Below, piece by piece: positions 27,727 through 35,096 of a DNA stretch of 64,000 nt. Each line of letters starts with the position of its first letter. Position 1 is the first letter of the stretch. The notes under the pieces are model-generated. The model was given only the letters and a program-made list of their open reading frames with translations, was not told the DNA's origin and made no database searches. The position numbers and the translations under genes were made by a program. This DNA is from Natronospirillum sp965602035 (GTDB taxonomy: Bacteria; Pseudomonadota; Gammaproteobacteria; Pseudomonadales; Natronospirillaceae): contig OZ271919.1 in NCBI GenBank assembly GCA_965602035.1, positions 1,612,001 through 1,676,000 of the forward strand. The letters are read 5' to 3'.

Positions 27727-28144
27727 AGACCACCTGTGCCCGTTGGTAAAACCGGTCAACGAGCTTGTCGGCCATTCTACCGACCACCGGTTCGAGTATC
27801 ATCCGCAGTGCCCGCCCCTTAACCTCAAAATTCAGGTCGAACACCACTCGCGTGCCGTTCTGCTCGGGCTCAAATGACCATTCGCCATAAAGATGACGAA
27901 ACGGGCCTTTTACCAGCTCCATACTCATCCACTCCGAAGGGCGACGACGATTCCGGGTGGAAAACGACTCGCGCACCGGCCCCTTGCGTACCTCGATTTC
28001 TGCCGAGATGGCCTCGGGCGTGGACTCGAGAATCCGGACACGCGATATCTCCGGCAAAAACTCCGGGTACGACTCAATATCCTCTACCAGAGCGAACATC
28101 TGCTCCGGCGTATACGGCACCAGAGCCTGGCGCGAGATCTTCAT
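27719..28144 (-). CDS. ratA: RatA family SRPBCC protein (CoQ10-binding-like)
   Basis: This 141-residue START/SRPBCC-fold protein opens MKISRQALVPYTPEQMFALV and has the family block VEDIESYPEFLPEISRVRIL. E. coli RatA has been described as a ribosome-association toxin, while mitochondrial Coq10 relatives carry coenzyme Q, so the lipid-carrier role may be the ancestral one. It overlaps rnfH at its end, and its ATG overlaps the stop of the NSS symporter gene by four bases (ATGA). Confidence 0.92.
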   Translation of the reverse strand: MKISRQALVPYTPEQMFALVEDIESYPEFLPEISRVRILESTPEAISAEIEVRKGPVRESFSTRNRRRPSEWMSMELVKGPFRHLYGEWSFEPEQNGTRVVFDLNFEVKGRALRMILEPVVGRMADKLVDRFYQRAQVVYG

Positions 28145-29589
28145 AGCTCGGTCTCAATCCTTCCGTCCACCTGCAGGCGTCTCTGTCGAAACGCCCAGCC
28201 ACTGAGCACCAGAAACGCCGCCAGCAACTGCAACGGCCAGGCCAGTTGCCATACAGAATTGATCTGTGTCACCAGCAGCATTAACAAGGCGGCGGTTGTA
28301 ACAAATTTAATAGAAAGCCGCCAGCTCTGATACCGCAGCTCTGAACGTGAACCGATTGCCTCACGGCTCAGCAACTTCGGATACTGCCAACCGAGAAACC
28401 CGACCAGCGCCAGGCCCAAGGCCGGTATCATCAGGTCAGTCGGCACCGTCGATACCCATTCAAGGATCGACCAGTTGTAAAACCGGATATCCCGCCAGCG
28501 TGTCAGCGAGAGAATTACCAGCATACCGATCAGCCAGACCACGGATACCGCCGCCAGCGCTGCCGCAGGGCGCGACCGTCCGTATCGCTCGCTGAGCCAC
28601 ATCACGGCGTGTTTTACCAAGAGAATCGCGGTAGAAACGCCGCCCAACAGCACCAGACCGTAGAACACAGCCAGCCAGAGCCGGGGTTCCGACACGCCCT
28701 GCACCGCCAGGGGCACGCCGGCAAAAACGAGGCTGAGCTCATCGCCCACCCAATCGTCCGGCAACACGCCGAGCACTACCATTGCGAACAGCACGGACCA
28801 GACCAGATCCACACAGACCACCCAGACAGCCGTGCCACCGATACTGATACGCTCGTCCATGTGCATTCCGACCACAAGAACCAGGCCGAGGCCCAGGCCC
28901 AGACTGTAAAACGACTGCGCGACCGCCTCCATGACCGCCCCTACGCTGACCGGCCCGGCATCAGCAAATACCCGCTGCCAGCCGGTCCAGAGCGTGCCCG
29001 TTGCCATGCCCCATAGGGTGAGGGCCAGAACACCCAGCAGAAGCAGCAGGGCCATAACCGCCAGAGGCACCTGCAACCCCCAATGTGACGGCATTGCCAG
29101 GGCCATCCAGACAATACCGCAGACCAGAGAGAACCCCACCGCCAACCGGGGGAGGTCCGCCAGCAGCTCAGCTATGGGCCGCCGTGCATCCACAGCGTTC
29201 ATGGGCATAGCGGTTTGCCAGACGTTCACCAGAAAGTCGGCCGCCCAGCTCGAGAAAACCAGAAAGTACGCGGCCACCAGCAGCCCAGTCACAACAATGA
29301 CCACACCCAGATAACGCCAGCGCTGGCTCACCATGGATTCCGCCGCCAGCACCGCGAGTCCATACGGCATGCTCAGCCGGGCGCGACGCCCGATCAGCAA
29401 TTCAGCCATGATAATGGGCAGCGCCAGCAGGACGTGCGCCACCATGTAGGTAAGAATGAACGGGCCCCCGCCACGGCTCACGGCCAGGGGGAAACTGAAA
29501 ACATTCGAAAGGCTGATTACGGCTCCTGCCAGAGCCAGCCCGAAGAGCCAGCGGCGGCGCCAGAAGTTGTGCTGCACCCGGCCGGTCAT
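28141..29589 (-). CDS. Sodium:neurotransmitter symporter family transporter
   Basis: This 482-residue Na+-coupled transporter of the NSS (LeuT-type) family has about twelve hydrophobic helices. The first, LFGLALAGAVISLSNVFSFPLAV, carries the unwound TM1 region with Asn used for Na+ and substrate binding; GGGPFILTYMVAHVLLALPIIMAELLIG follows as in family members. The substrate, probably an amino acid, cannot be assigned. It lies first in a tight run with ratA and rnfH, divergent from smpB with 48 bp between starts. Confidence 0.88.
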   Translation of the reverse strand: MTGRVQHNFWRRRWLFGLALAGAVISLSNVFSFPLAVSRGGGPFILTYMVAHVLLALPIIMAELLIGRRARLSMPYGLAVLAAESMVSQRWRYLGVVIVVTGLLVAAYFLVFSSWAADFLVNVWQTAMPMNAVDARRPIAELLADLPRLAVGFSLVCGIVWMALAMPSHWGLQVPLAVMALLLLLGVLALTLWGMATGTLWTGWQRVFADAGPVSVGAVMEAVAQSFYSLGLGLGLVLVVGMHMDERISIGGTAVWVVCVDLVWSVLFAMVVLGVLPDDWVGDELSLVFAGVPLAVQGVSEPRLWLAVFYGLVLLGGVSTAILLVKHAVMWLSERYGRSRPAAALAAVSVVWLIGMLVILSLTRWRDIRFYNWSILEWVSTVPTDLMIPALGLALVGFLGWQYPKLLSREAIGSRSELRYQSWRLSIKFVTTAALLMLLVTQINSVWQLAWPLQLLAAFLVLSGWAFRQRRLQVDGRIETEL

Positions 29590-29601
29590 GCGGGGAATCC
29601 A

Positions 29602-29629
29602 TGGTAAATTCGCAGTGAGTCTCTATAAT
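29602..29629 (+). promoter_or_regulatory. Candidate smpB promoter with very short leader
   Basis: A consensus TATAAT (29624-29629) ends eight bases before the smpB ATG; a weak TGGTAA (29602-29607) lies 16 bp upstream of it. The message would be leaderless or nearly so. Confidence 0.45.
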
Positions 29630-29637
29630 GGCGCGCT

Positions 29638-30120
29638 ATGGCGAAGAAAAGCAAGACACCCTCAAACACGATCGGGCAGAACCGCAAAGCACTGCACGAT
29701 TATCACATCATTGAGACCTATGAAGCAGGGATCGTTCTCTCCGGCTGGGAAGTCAAAGCACTTCGCGCCGGCAAGCTCCAGCTGCGGGATTCCTACGTTA
29801 TTTTCAAAGGGGGAGAAGCCTGGTTGCTGGGCGCGCTGATCACGCCTCTGCTGTCTGCCTCCACTCATGTCAAAACAGACGATGTGACGCGTCGTAAATT
29901 GCTGCTGAATCGCCGCGAGATCGACAAGCTTGCCGGACAGTCCGAGCAGACCGGTTATACCGTGGTTGCCCTGTCCATGTACTGGAAGAACCACATGGCC
30001 AAGGTGAAAATCGCGTTGGTACAGGGTAAACAGCAGCACGACAAGCGGGAAGCCAAAAAACGCCAGGATTGGGATCGCCAGAAGCAGCGCATCATGAAGC
30101 AGAACGTGCTGGAGCGCTGA
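29638..30120 (+). CDS. smpB: SsrA-binding protein SmpB
   Basis: SmpB binds tmRNA and brings it to stalled ribosomes for trans-translation. The 160-residue protein shows HDYHIIETYEAGIVLSGWEV, KLQLRDSYV, LLLNRREIDKL and the basic C-terminal tail KREAKKRQDWDRQKQRIMKQ that reads the empty decoding site. No Shine-Dalgarno sequence is seen before ATG 29638. The tmRNA gene lies 243 bp downstream on the same strand, the usual arrangement. Confidence 0.97.
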   Translation: MAKKSKTPSNTIGQNRKALHDYHIIETYEAGIVLSGWEVKALRAGKLQLRDSYVIFKGGEAWLLGALITPLLSASTHVKTDDVTRRKLLLNRREIDKLAGQSEQTGYTVVALSMYWKNHMAKVKIALVQGKQQHDKREAKKRQDWDRQKQRIMKQNVLER

Positions 30121-30143
30121 CCACTGTTCGGCTTGAACGAGAA

Positions 30144-30297
30144 TCGCAGCCTATGGCAGCTCCTACTCGTGCCGTGGTTTGTCAGATTCGTAGTAGCTGC
30201 CAAAGGCTGCGGTTTCTCGGTTGTGGCCCCGTACCATCGCGCCCTTCGGACGCTCCTACAACAAAGCCTCATTTGTAGGAGCTGCCGGAGGCTGCGA
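30144..30297. repeat. Four REP-like elements between smpB and ssrA
   Basis: Copies at 30144-30166 (inverted), 30193-30212 (direct, degenerate), 30237-30259 (inverted) and 30275-30297 (direct). Both the GCTGCC / GGCTGC and GCGTCC / GGGCGC stem variants are present. Confidence 0.8.
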
Positions 30298-30323
30298 TAT
30301 TGGCACTTACGGCATAAATGCCC

Positions 30324-30351
30324 TTGTATTCTGGCGGTTTACCCCCATAAT
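30324..30351 (+). promoter_or_regulatory. Candidate ssrA promoter
   Basis: TTGTAT (30324-30329), 16 bp, CATAAT (30346-30351). The tmRNA 5' end at 30364 is 12 bases after it, near the expected transcription start. Confidence 0.6.
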
Positions 30352-30363
30352 CAGGGGTGCATT

Positions 30364-30737
30364 GGGGACGTACCGGATTCGACGCGGATTACAAGACTCA
30401 AGGTGCATGTCGTGATGGCAACCAATCACGTAAATCCAAAGTTGCACTTAAAGATAATCGCAAACGACGATACCTTTGGCGGCGAAGTCCGCCTGGCAGC
30501 TTAATAATATAGCAGCCACTCGGAATAATCTGGGCCTGAACGGGTTATTCTGAGTCATAGCTTCAGGATCGCAGTGAAGGTTGTCTGGGCCGGATCTGTT
30601 AAATCTGAATTCCAGGCCAGCCACTCTGGCAGCCTGCCCTTCGGCGGCCAGGGGGTTAAAGAAAAGAAGGTGCTAAGCATGTAGTACCGAGAGTGGCGGA
30701 TTCGCGGACGCGGGTTCGACTCCCGCCGTCTCCACCA
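30364..30737 (+). ncRNA. ssrA: Transfer-messenger RNA (tmRNA)
   Basis: A 374-nt tmRNA. The 5' GGGGACG pairs with CGTCTCC before the 3' ACCA, keeping the G3-U wobble recognised by alanyl-tRNA synthetase. The T-arm ends GGGTTCGACTCCC. The tag frame resumes at GCA 30460 and reads ANDDTFGGEVRLAA before two TAA stops (30502-30507). The LAA end is the standard ClpXP/ClpAP degron, and the ANDD start is the SspB-type recognition end, but the middle differs from the common ANDxNYALAA tags. CCA is encoded (30735-30737). smpB lies upstream. Confidence 0.95.
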
Positions 30738-30745
30738 AACACCGA

Positions 30746-30778
30746 AACCCCGGGTGACGCAAAGTCCCCGGGGTTTTT
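30746..30778 (+). terminator. Terminator of ssrA
   Basis: AACCCCGGG (30746-30754), an 11-12-nt loop, CCCGGGGTT (30767-30775), then a T run: a strong intrinsic terminator nine bases after the tmRNA 3' end. Confidence 0.85.
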
Positions 30779-30804
30779 ATTTGCCATCGAACTTCTGGCG
30801 GGAC

Positions 30805-31139
30805 GAGAACCCGCGTAGCGGGTTTGACCAGTTCGTCGGGAACGAACTGGCATGAGCGCAGCGAGCCCGGAGGGTCGGGCACAAGGGTGTGCACGATAAT
30901 CCCGCCGTCTCCACCATACACCGAAGCCTCGAGCGGTTAACAACCCTCGGGGCTTTCTTATGTCTGCACCGTTTACCCGGGAGGAGAACCCGCGTAGCGG
31001 GTTTGACCAGTTCGTCGGGAACGAACTGGCATGAGCGCAGCGAGCCCGCAGGGCCGGGCACAGGGATGTGCCCGGTAATCCCGCCGTCTCCACCATACAC
31101 CGAAGCCTCGAGCGGTAAACAACCCTCGGGGCTTTCTTA
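30805..31139 (+). repeat. Tandem 179-bp repeats that copy the tmRNA 3' end
   Basis: Two near-identical blocks (30805-30959 and 30984-31139) lie at an exact 179-bp period. Each has hairpins CCCGCGTAGCGGG, CAGTTCGTCGGGAACGAACTG and CGGGCACA..TGTGCCCG (the last imperfect in the first block), then TCCCGCCGTCTCCACCA, identical to the last 17 nt of tmRNA, then a terminator (30926-30959 and 31105-31138). The 17-mer therefore occurs at 30721, 30900 and 31079, always 179 bp apart. Short open frames across the block are repeats of each other and are unlikely to be genes. It may be a relic of integration at ssrA or a structured RNA repeat family. Confidence 0.85.
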
Positions 31140-31153
31140 CGGTGGCGACATCT

Positions 31154-31214
31154 GTAGGAACTGCCGAAGGCTGCGATATCGCGCCCAAGACGCCGTGTAA
31201 CGGGACGCTCCTAC
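31154..31214. repeat. Two REP-like elements before the glutamine amidotransferase stop
   Basis: Copies at 31154-31176 (direct) and 31179-31214 (inverted, with an inserted CGCCGTGTAACGGGACG segment). The latter's terminal GTAG provides the stop codon of the gene read from the minus strand. Confidence 0.75.
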
Positions 31215-31993
31215 CCTTCGACGCAAAACCCCTTTTGCACTACCTCACCGGCCATCCAGAGCCGCCATTCGTGCGGTTCGTACCGATCCCAGATTTCATC
31301 GGTCGTCAGAGGCTCGGTTGCAATCACGCTGACGACGTCATCCGGCGTGGTCTGGGTACCAAAATCAACGGTCACATCCGCGTCTTTCAGTCGCGCCGGG
31401 CCGAACGGAGCCCGACGCGTGATGCACACCAGCTTGCTGGTGCAGTAGGTAAACAGCCAGTCGCCATTGCTGAGTAACAGGTTGAATACGCCGTAGCGGG
31501 CGTAATCGCGGCAGCAGGCTACAATATGGTGAATCAGGTCATCGCGCTCTGCATCACGGGGTACGTCCCGGGCAATTCTGTTCAGCAAGTCGCAGAACAC
31601 AGCCTCGCTGTCTGTGGTTCCCACCGGTTCGTAGCGGCCGATCTCGCCCCGAAACTCCGACAATTGCCCATTGTGTGCAAAGGTCCAATACCGGCCCCAG
31701 AGCTCGCGCTTGAACGGGTGCGTATTGGCCAGGCTTACTTCACCCACGTTGGCCTGCCGAATGTGGCACAGGGCAATTTCACTCTTGATCGGGTGCGTCT
31801 GAACCACCTCCGCCAGCCGGGACTCCGCACTGGGCATGGCGTCGTGAAACGCCTGAACGCCCCGGCCTTCGTAAAACACCACACCCCAACCATCGCGATG
31901 CGGACCGGTCTCGCCGCCCCGCCGGGTAAGCCCAGCGAAGCTGAAACACAGGTCCGTGGGAACATTGGCACTCATTCCGAGCAATTCACACAT
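31211..31993 (-). CDS. Class II glutamine amidotransferase (YafJ-like)
   Basis: This 260-residue Ntn-hydrolase of the YafJ/EgtC-type glutaminase family has the nucleophile Cys2 in MCELLGMSAN, exposed after Met removal. GPHRDGWGVVFYEG, ALCHIRQANVGE and TFAHNGQL are the usual glutamine-binding blocks. No synthetase domain is fused, so the ammonia acceptor is unknown. The TAG stop is part of a REP element. Confidence 0.88.
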   Translation of the reverse strand: MCELLGMSANVPTDLCFSFAGLTRRGGETGPHRDGWGVVFYEGRGVQAFHDAMPSAESRLAEVVQTHPIKSEIALCHIRQANVGEVSLANTHPFKRELWGRYWTFAHNGQLSEFRGEIGRYEPVGTTDSEAVFCDLLNRIARDVPRDAERDDLIHHIVACCRDYARYGVFNLLLSNGDWLFTYCTSKLVCITRRAPFGPARLKDADVTVDFGTQTTPDDVVSVIATEPLTTDEIWDRYEPHEWRLWMAGEVVQKGFCVEG

Positions 31994-32063
31994 ATCGACC
32001 TACCTGACGACCGGGGCAGTCAGACGGCCTGCGGCTGCCTGACGCCTCACTGAATGACCCTTT

Positions 32064-32495
32064 TCAGGGAATCCGCAACGAATCTGGTTGAGTCGACCCG
32101 GAAAGTGTCTCAATAATCCGGCAGTCCATGATAACCCCACCCTCACAACACTCGCTCAGTCTCTCCAGTTCGTGCTCCATTGCGCGTAGGTCTTTCAGCC
32201 GGGAGCGCACCTGCTCCAACTGCTGCCCGACCTTGGCGTCCACACCGGCGCACGAGGCCTCCTGCCGGTCAGCCAGCGACAGTAGCCCCCGGATATCGTC
32301 AAGACTGAACCCCAGCCCGCGGCTTCGCCGAATAAAAACCAACCGGGAATAATCTGCTGCCGAATACAGACGATAGCCTGAAGCGGAGCGACTGGCTTCC
32401 GGTAGCAGCCCGATTTTCTCGTAGTAGCGGATGGTCACCGGCTTGATATCGGTATCTTTGGCCAGTTGACCAACAGTGTAGGTTTTTCTGCCCAT
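32064..32495 (-). CDS. MerR family heavy-metal regulator (CadR/PbrR/ZntR type)
   Basis: This 143-residue MerR regulator has an N-terminal winged helix (YTVGQLAKDTDIKPVTIRYYEKIGLL) and a long dimerisation helix. Cys82 (ASCAGVD) together with Cys116-Cys117 (SECCEGG) fits the metal site of Cd/Pb/Zn sensors. Start ATG 32495 is set by the domain; the open frame continues far upstream antisense to the transporter and is ignored. It is divergent from a cation exporter with a textbook 19-bp-spaced MerR promoter between them. Confidence 0.9.
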   Translation of the reverse strand: MGRKTYTVGQLAKDTDIKPVTIRYYEKIGLLPEASRSASGYRLYSAADYSRLVFIRRSRGLGFSLDDIRGLLSLADRQEASCAGVDAKVGQQLEQVRSRLKDLRAMEHELERLSECCEGGVIMDCRIIETLSGSTQPDSLRIP

Positions 32496-32500
32496 CGCTA

Positions 32501-32531
32501 TTGACCTTATAGTGACTATAACCTCTATTGT
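32501..32531 (+). promoter_or_regulatory. MerR-type operator/promoter of the cation exporter
   Basis: TTGACC (32501-32506) and TATTGT (32526-32531) are 19 bp apart, the overlong spacer that MerR proteins untwist. The spacer holds a perfect palindrome TTATAGT-G-ACTATAA (32507-32521). Transcription would start near 32538. Confidence 0.85.
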
Positions 32532-32564
32532 ATCGCCATGATTCAATATTTGGGAGGCTTCGCT

Positions 32565-33233
32565 GTGGACAACTGCTGTGAGCATAAGGCCGATGAACTG
32601 GCACAACTGAGATCGAGTCAGAGTCGGGTGCTGTATATCGCCCTGGTTATCAATGCAGTGATGTTTGTCGTGGAGTTCAGCGCTGGCTGGATTGCCGCTT
32701 CCACCGCACTGCTCGGAGACTCTCTGGACATGTTTGGCGACGCCTCGGTTTACGCCCTGACACTGTTCGTGCTTGACAGAAGCCGCCGCGCCCGGGCCGC
32801 GGCTGCCCTGTTCAAGGGTGGCTTTATGCTGTTGTTCGGGGTTCTTGTTGTTGCTGATGCGATACGCAAGGTATTGATTCAGGAGCTCCCCGCTGCAGAC
32901 TGGATGGGCGCGGTTGGCTTGCTTGCCCTGCTGGCGAACGGCGTATGTTTCGCATTGCTCTATCGCCACCGCGCAGACGACCTCAACATGCGTTCCACCT
33001 GGCTGTGCTCCAGGAACGATCTTTTCGCCAACAGTAGCGTGATTATTGCCGCAGGACTCGTGGCATTCACCAACACGCTCTGGCCGGATATCATTGTGGG
33101 CCTCGCCATTGCTGCGCTTTTTCTGCACTCCGCCTGGCAGGTCATCCGTGACGCGCTCGAGGAATGGCGACTTGGCCGCACCGCACCCACTGCTCAATCG
33201 TGCAACGCGTCGAACAACACCTTGGGCGATTGA
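32565..33233 (+). CDS. Cation diffusion facilitator-like metal exporter
   Basis: This 222-residue transporter has six helices and acidic metal-site residues in helix 2 (LLGDSLDMFGDAS) and helix 5 (CSRNDLFANSS), resembling CDF proteins but lacking their C-terminal cytoplasmic domain. An N-terminal Cys-Cys-Glu-His motif may bind metal. GTG 32565 is taken as start because GGGAGG lies seven bases before it; the earlier ATG 32538 coincides with the predicted transcription start. It is controlled by the adjacent MerR protein, so Cd, Zn or Pb export is the likely job. Confidence 0.85.
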   Translation: MDNCCEHKADELAQLRSSQSRVLYIALVINAVMFVVEFSAGWIAASTALLGDSLDMFGDASVYALTLFVLDRSRRARAAAALFKGGFMLLFGVLVVADAIRKVLIQELPAADWMGAVGLLALLANGVCFALLYRHRADDLNMRSTWLCSRNDLFANSSVIIAAGLVAFTNTLWPDIIVGLAIAALFLHSAWQVIRDALEEWRLGRTAPTAQSCNASNNTLGD

Positions 33234-33332
33234 TAGGTATGGAGCGGCAGTAACCAACCTCGCCAAGTTGGCATTCCGCGGAAATTACCGCACCATAGCA
33301 GCATCACTTGCTGTTCAGGACCGACCGTCGAG

Positions 33333-34370
33333 ATGCCCCAGATCCTCACGCTTCAAACACCGGACGACTGGCACCTGCACCTGCGCGATGGTGACATGCT
33401 GGGCGAAACCGTACCCGCAACCGCTCGTTGTTTCCGGCGGGCGATCATTATGCCCAACCTGAAGCCGCCGGTGCGTAATACAGCAGAGGCACAGGCGTAT
33501 CGCCAGCGGATTCTGGCAGCCCGGCCCGAAGGTAGTGCATTTGAGCCGTTGATGACACTGTACCTGACCGACAACACCAGCCCGGCAGACATTGCCGAAG
33601 CCGCCCGGGCCGGTATCCGGGCGGTGAAACTCTATCCGGCCGGCGCCACCACGAATTCCGATGCGGCCGTGACTGACCTCCGGGCGCTCGACCCCGTGCT
33701 CGACGCGCTGCAGAAGCACGACATGCGCCTGCTGATCCACGGCGAAGTCACCGACGCTGACATTGACATTTTTGACCGCGAAAAAGTGTTTATCGACCAA
33801 CGTCTTATTCCGGTCACCGAGCGTTTCCCGGCACTGAAGATTGTCTTCGAACACATCACCACCCGGGATGCGGTGGATTTCGTGAACAGTACCCCCGGGC
33901 AGGTCGCCGCAACCATTACACCGCAGCACCTCCTGTTGAACCGCAATGACCTTCTCGTGGGCGGAATAAGGCCGCACAACTACTGCCTGCCGGTACTGAA
34001 GCGGAACACCCACCAACAGGCACTGCGCAAGGCGGTTGCAAGCGGCTCCTCCCGATTCTTTCTCGGCACAGACTCGGCACCGCACGAGCAGGCCGACAAG
34101 GAAACTGCCTGCGGATGCGCCGGCTGTTACAGTGCCTGGGCAGCGCTGGAGCTCTATGCTCAGGTATTCGAGGAGCTGGGTGCACTGGAGCATCTGGAAG
34201 GTTTCGCCAGCCACCACGGGCCGGATTTCTACGGCCTGCCCCGCAACACCGGAACCGTGACACTGGTTCGAGAACCCTGGCAGGTTCCTGAGTCTATAGA
34301 CCTGCCCAATGGTCGGCCGATCGTACCCTTTATGGCCGGTCAGACCGTCCCCTGGCGCCTGCAGTCATGA
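33333..34370 (+). CDS. pyrC: Dihydroorotase
   Basis: PyrC closes carbamoyl-aspartate to dihydroorotate in pyrimidine synthesis. The 345-residue class II enzyme has the zinc motif DDWHLHLRDGDML near the start, AIIMPNLKPPV, RLLIHGEV, VFEHITTRDAVDFV, ATITPQHLLLNRND and the catalytic Asp in FLGTDSAPHEQADKE. Length is as in E. coli PyrC. It overlaps the DUF3429 gene tail to tail by six bases. Confidence 0.96.
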   Translation: MPQILTLQTPDDWHLHLRDGDMLGETVPATARCFRRAIIMPNLKPPVRNTAEAQAYRQRILAARPEGSAFEPLMTLYLTDNTSPADIAEAARAGIRAVKLYPAGATTNSDAAVTDLRALDPVLDALQKHDMRLLIHGEVTDADIDIFDREKVFIDQRLIPVTERFPALKIVFEHITTRDAVDFVNSTPGQVAATITPQHLLLNRNDLLVGGIRPHNYCLPVLKRNTHQQALRKAVASGSSRFFLGTDSAPHEQADKETACGCAGCYSAWAALELYAQVFEELGALEHLEGFASHHGPDFYGLPRNTGTVTLVREPWQVPESIDLPNGRPIVPFMAGQTVPWRLQS

Positions 34371-34790
34371 CGCCCGAAGCGTCGCCCAGATACCCAGGTG
34401 CACCAGTACCACCACCAGGGTCAGAAACGCTCTGAGCACCACATAGTGCCGACGGTACAGGCGGCGCAGGAACATCATTTCCCAGACCCACAACGCCAGG
34501 TACCCGATAGCCAGCAGCAGTACCGTCCAGACATCGGGCAGGAAAAGTACGAGCCACGCGCCCACAGGCAACACAAGTGCGGTGGGCAGTGCGGTAACAT
34601 GCGGTGTCTCACTGTCGCGGTCTCGCGCTGCAGAGCCGGCCAGGCCGTGCCACCACACGACACCGCTCAGAAACGACAGGATTATGATGGAATAGCTGAT
34701 AAACGGCTGCAGGCTCAGCCAGCCGAAGTACCAGGCGAGTGCACTGGCCAGAAACGGCAACAGCCCTGCCAGACCGCCATAGATCACCAT
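34365..34790 (-). CDS. DUF3429 family membrane protein
   Basis: This 141-residue protein has five predicted helices and the DUF3429 pattern (GLLPFLASALAWYF, YSIIILSFLSGVVWWHG, WVWEMMFLRRLYRRHYV). The family has no known function. GGGGAC precedes ATG 34790. Confidence 0.8.
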   Translation of the reverse strand: MVIYGGLAGLLPFLASALAWYFGWLSLQPFISYSIIILSFLSGVVWWHGLAGSAARDRDSETPHVTALPTALVLPVGAWLVLFLPDVWTVLLLAIGYLALWVWEMMFLRRLYRRHYVVLRAFLTLVVVLVHLGIWATLRAS

Positions 34791-34879
34791 GATCTGTCCC
34801 CTTGTTCCGATTCTTCATCTATTCTTGCACACTTGTAGCGACAGAATCGATGTTTCCCGCTCTGCGGGTACGCCTACCT

Positions 34880-35000
34880 GTAGGAGCTGCCAAAGGCTGC
34901 GAATCGCGCCTTGCGGACGCTCCTACATGGGATAAGCCTCGAATCGCGCCCTGCATGGGGTATAGGCGTATCGTTATTCGCAGCCTTCGGCAGCTCCTAC
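34880..35000. repeat. Three REP-like elements upstream of the DUF294 gene
   Basis: Copies at 34880-34902 (direct), 34904-34926 (inverted) and 34978-35000 (inverted), with a partial related segment at about 34943-34960. Confidence 0.8.
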
Positions 35001-35096
35001 CTCAGGCGTCGGGCGATTCAATTGCAGGGATGGTCAGAGGCCCTGTCTGGAGTTCATAATGCAGGCACTGACAGCGCCCCGCCACGGGAGGGAGCC

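Noticed and set aside
30656..31188. Several short minus-strand frames in the tmRNA repeat region
   Set aside because: They are copies of each other caused by the tandem repeats, which contain hairpins and terminators rather than coding signals.
32496..33266. Long N-terminal extension of the MerR frame
   Set aside because: It is antisense to the exporter and crosses the MerR promoter; the real protein starts at 32495.
33315..34217. 300-codon minus-strand frame over pyrC
   Set aside because: It is antisense to an unmistakable dihydroorotase.
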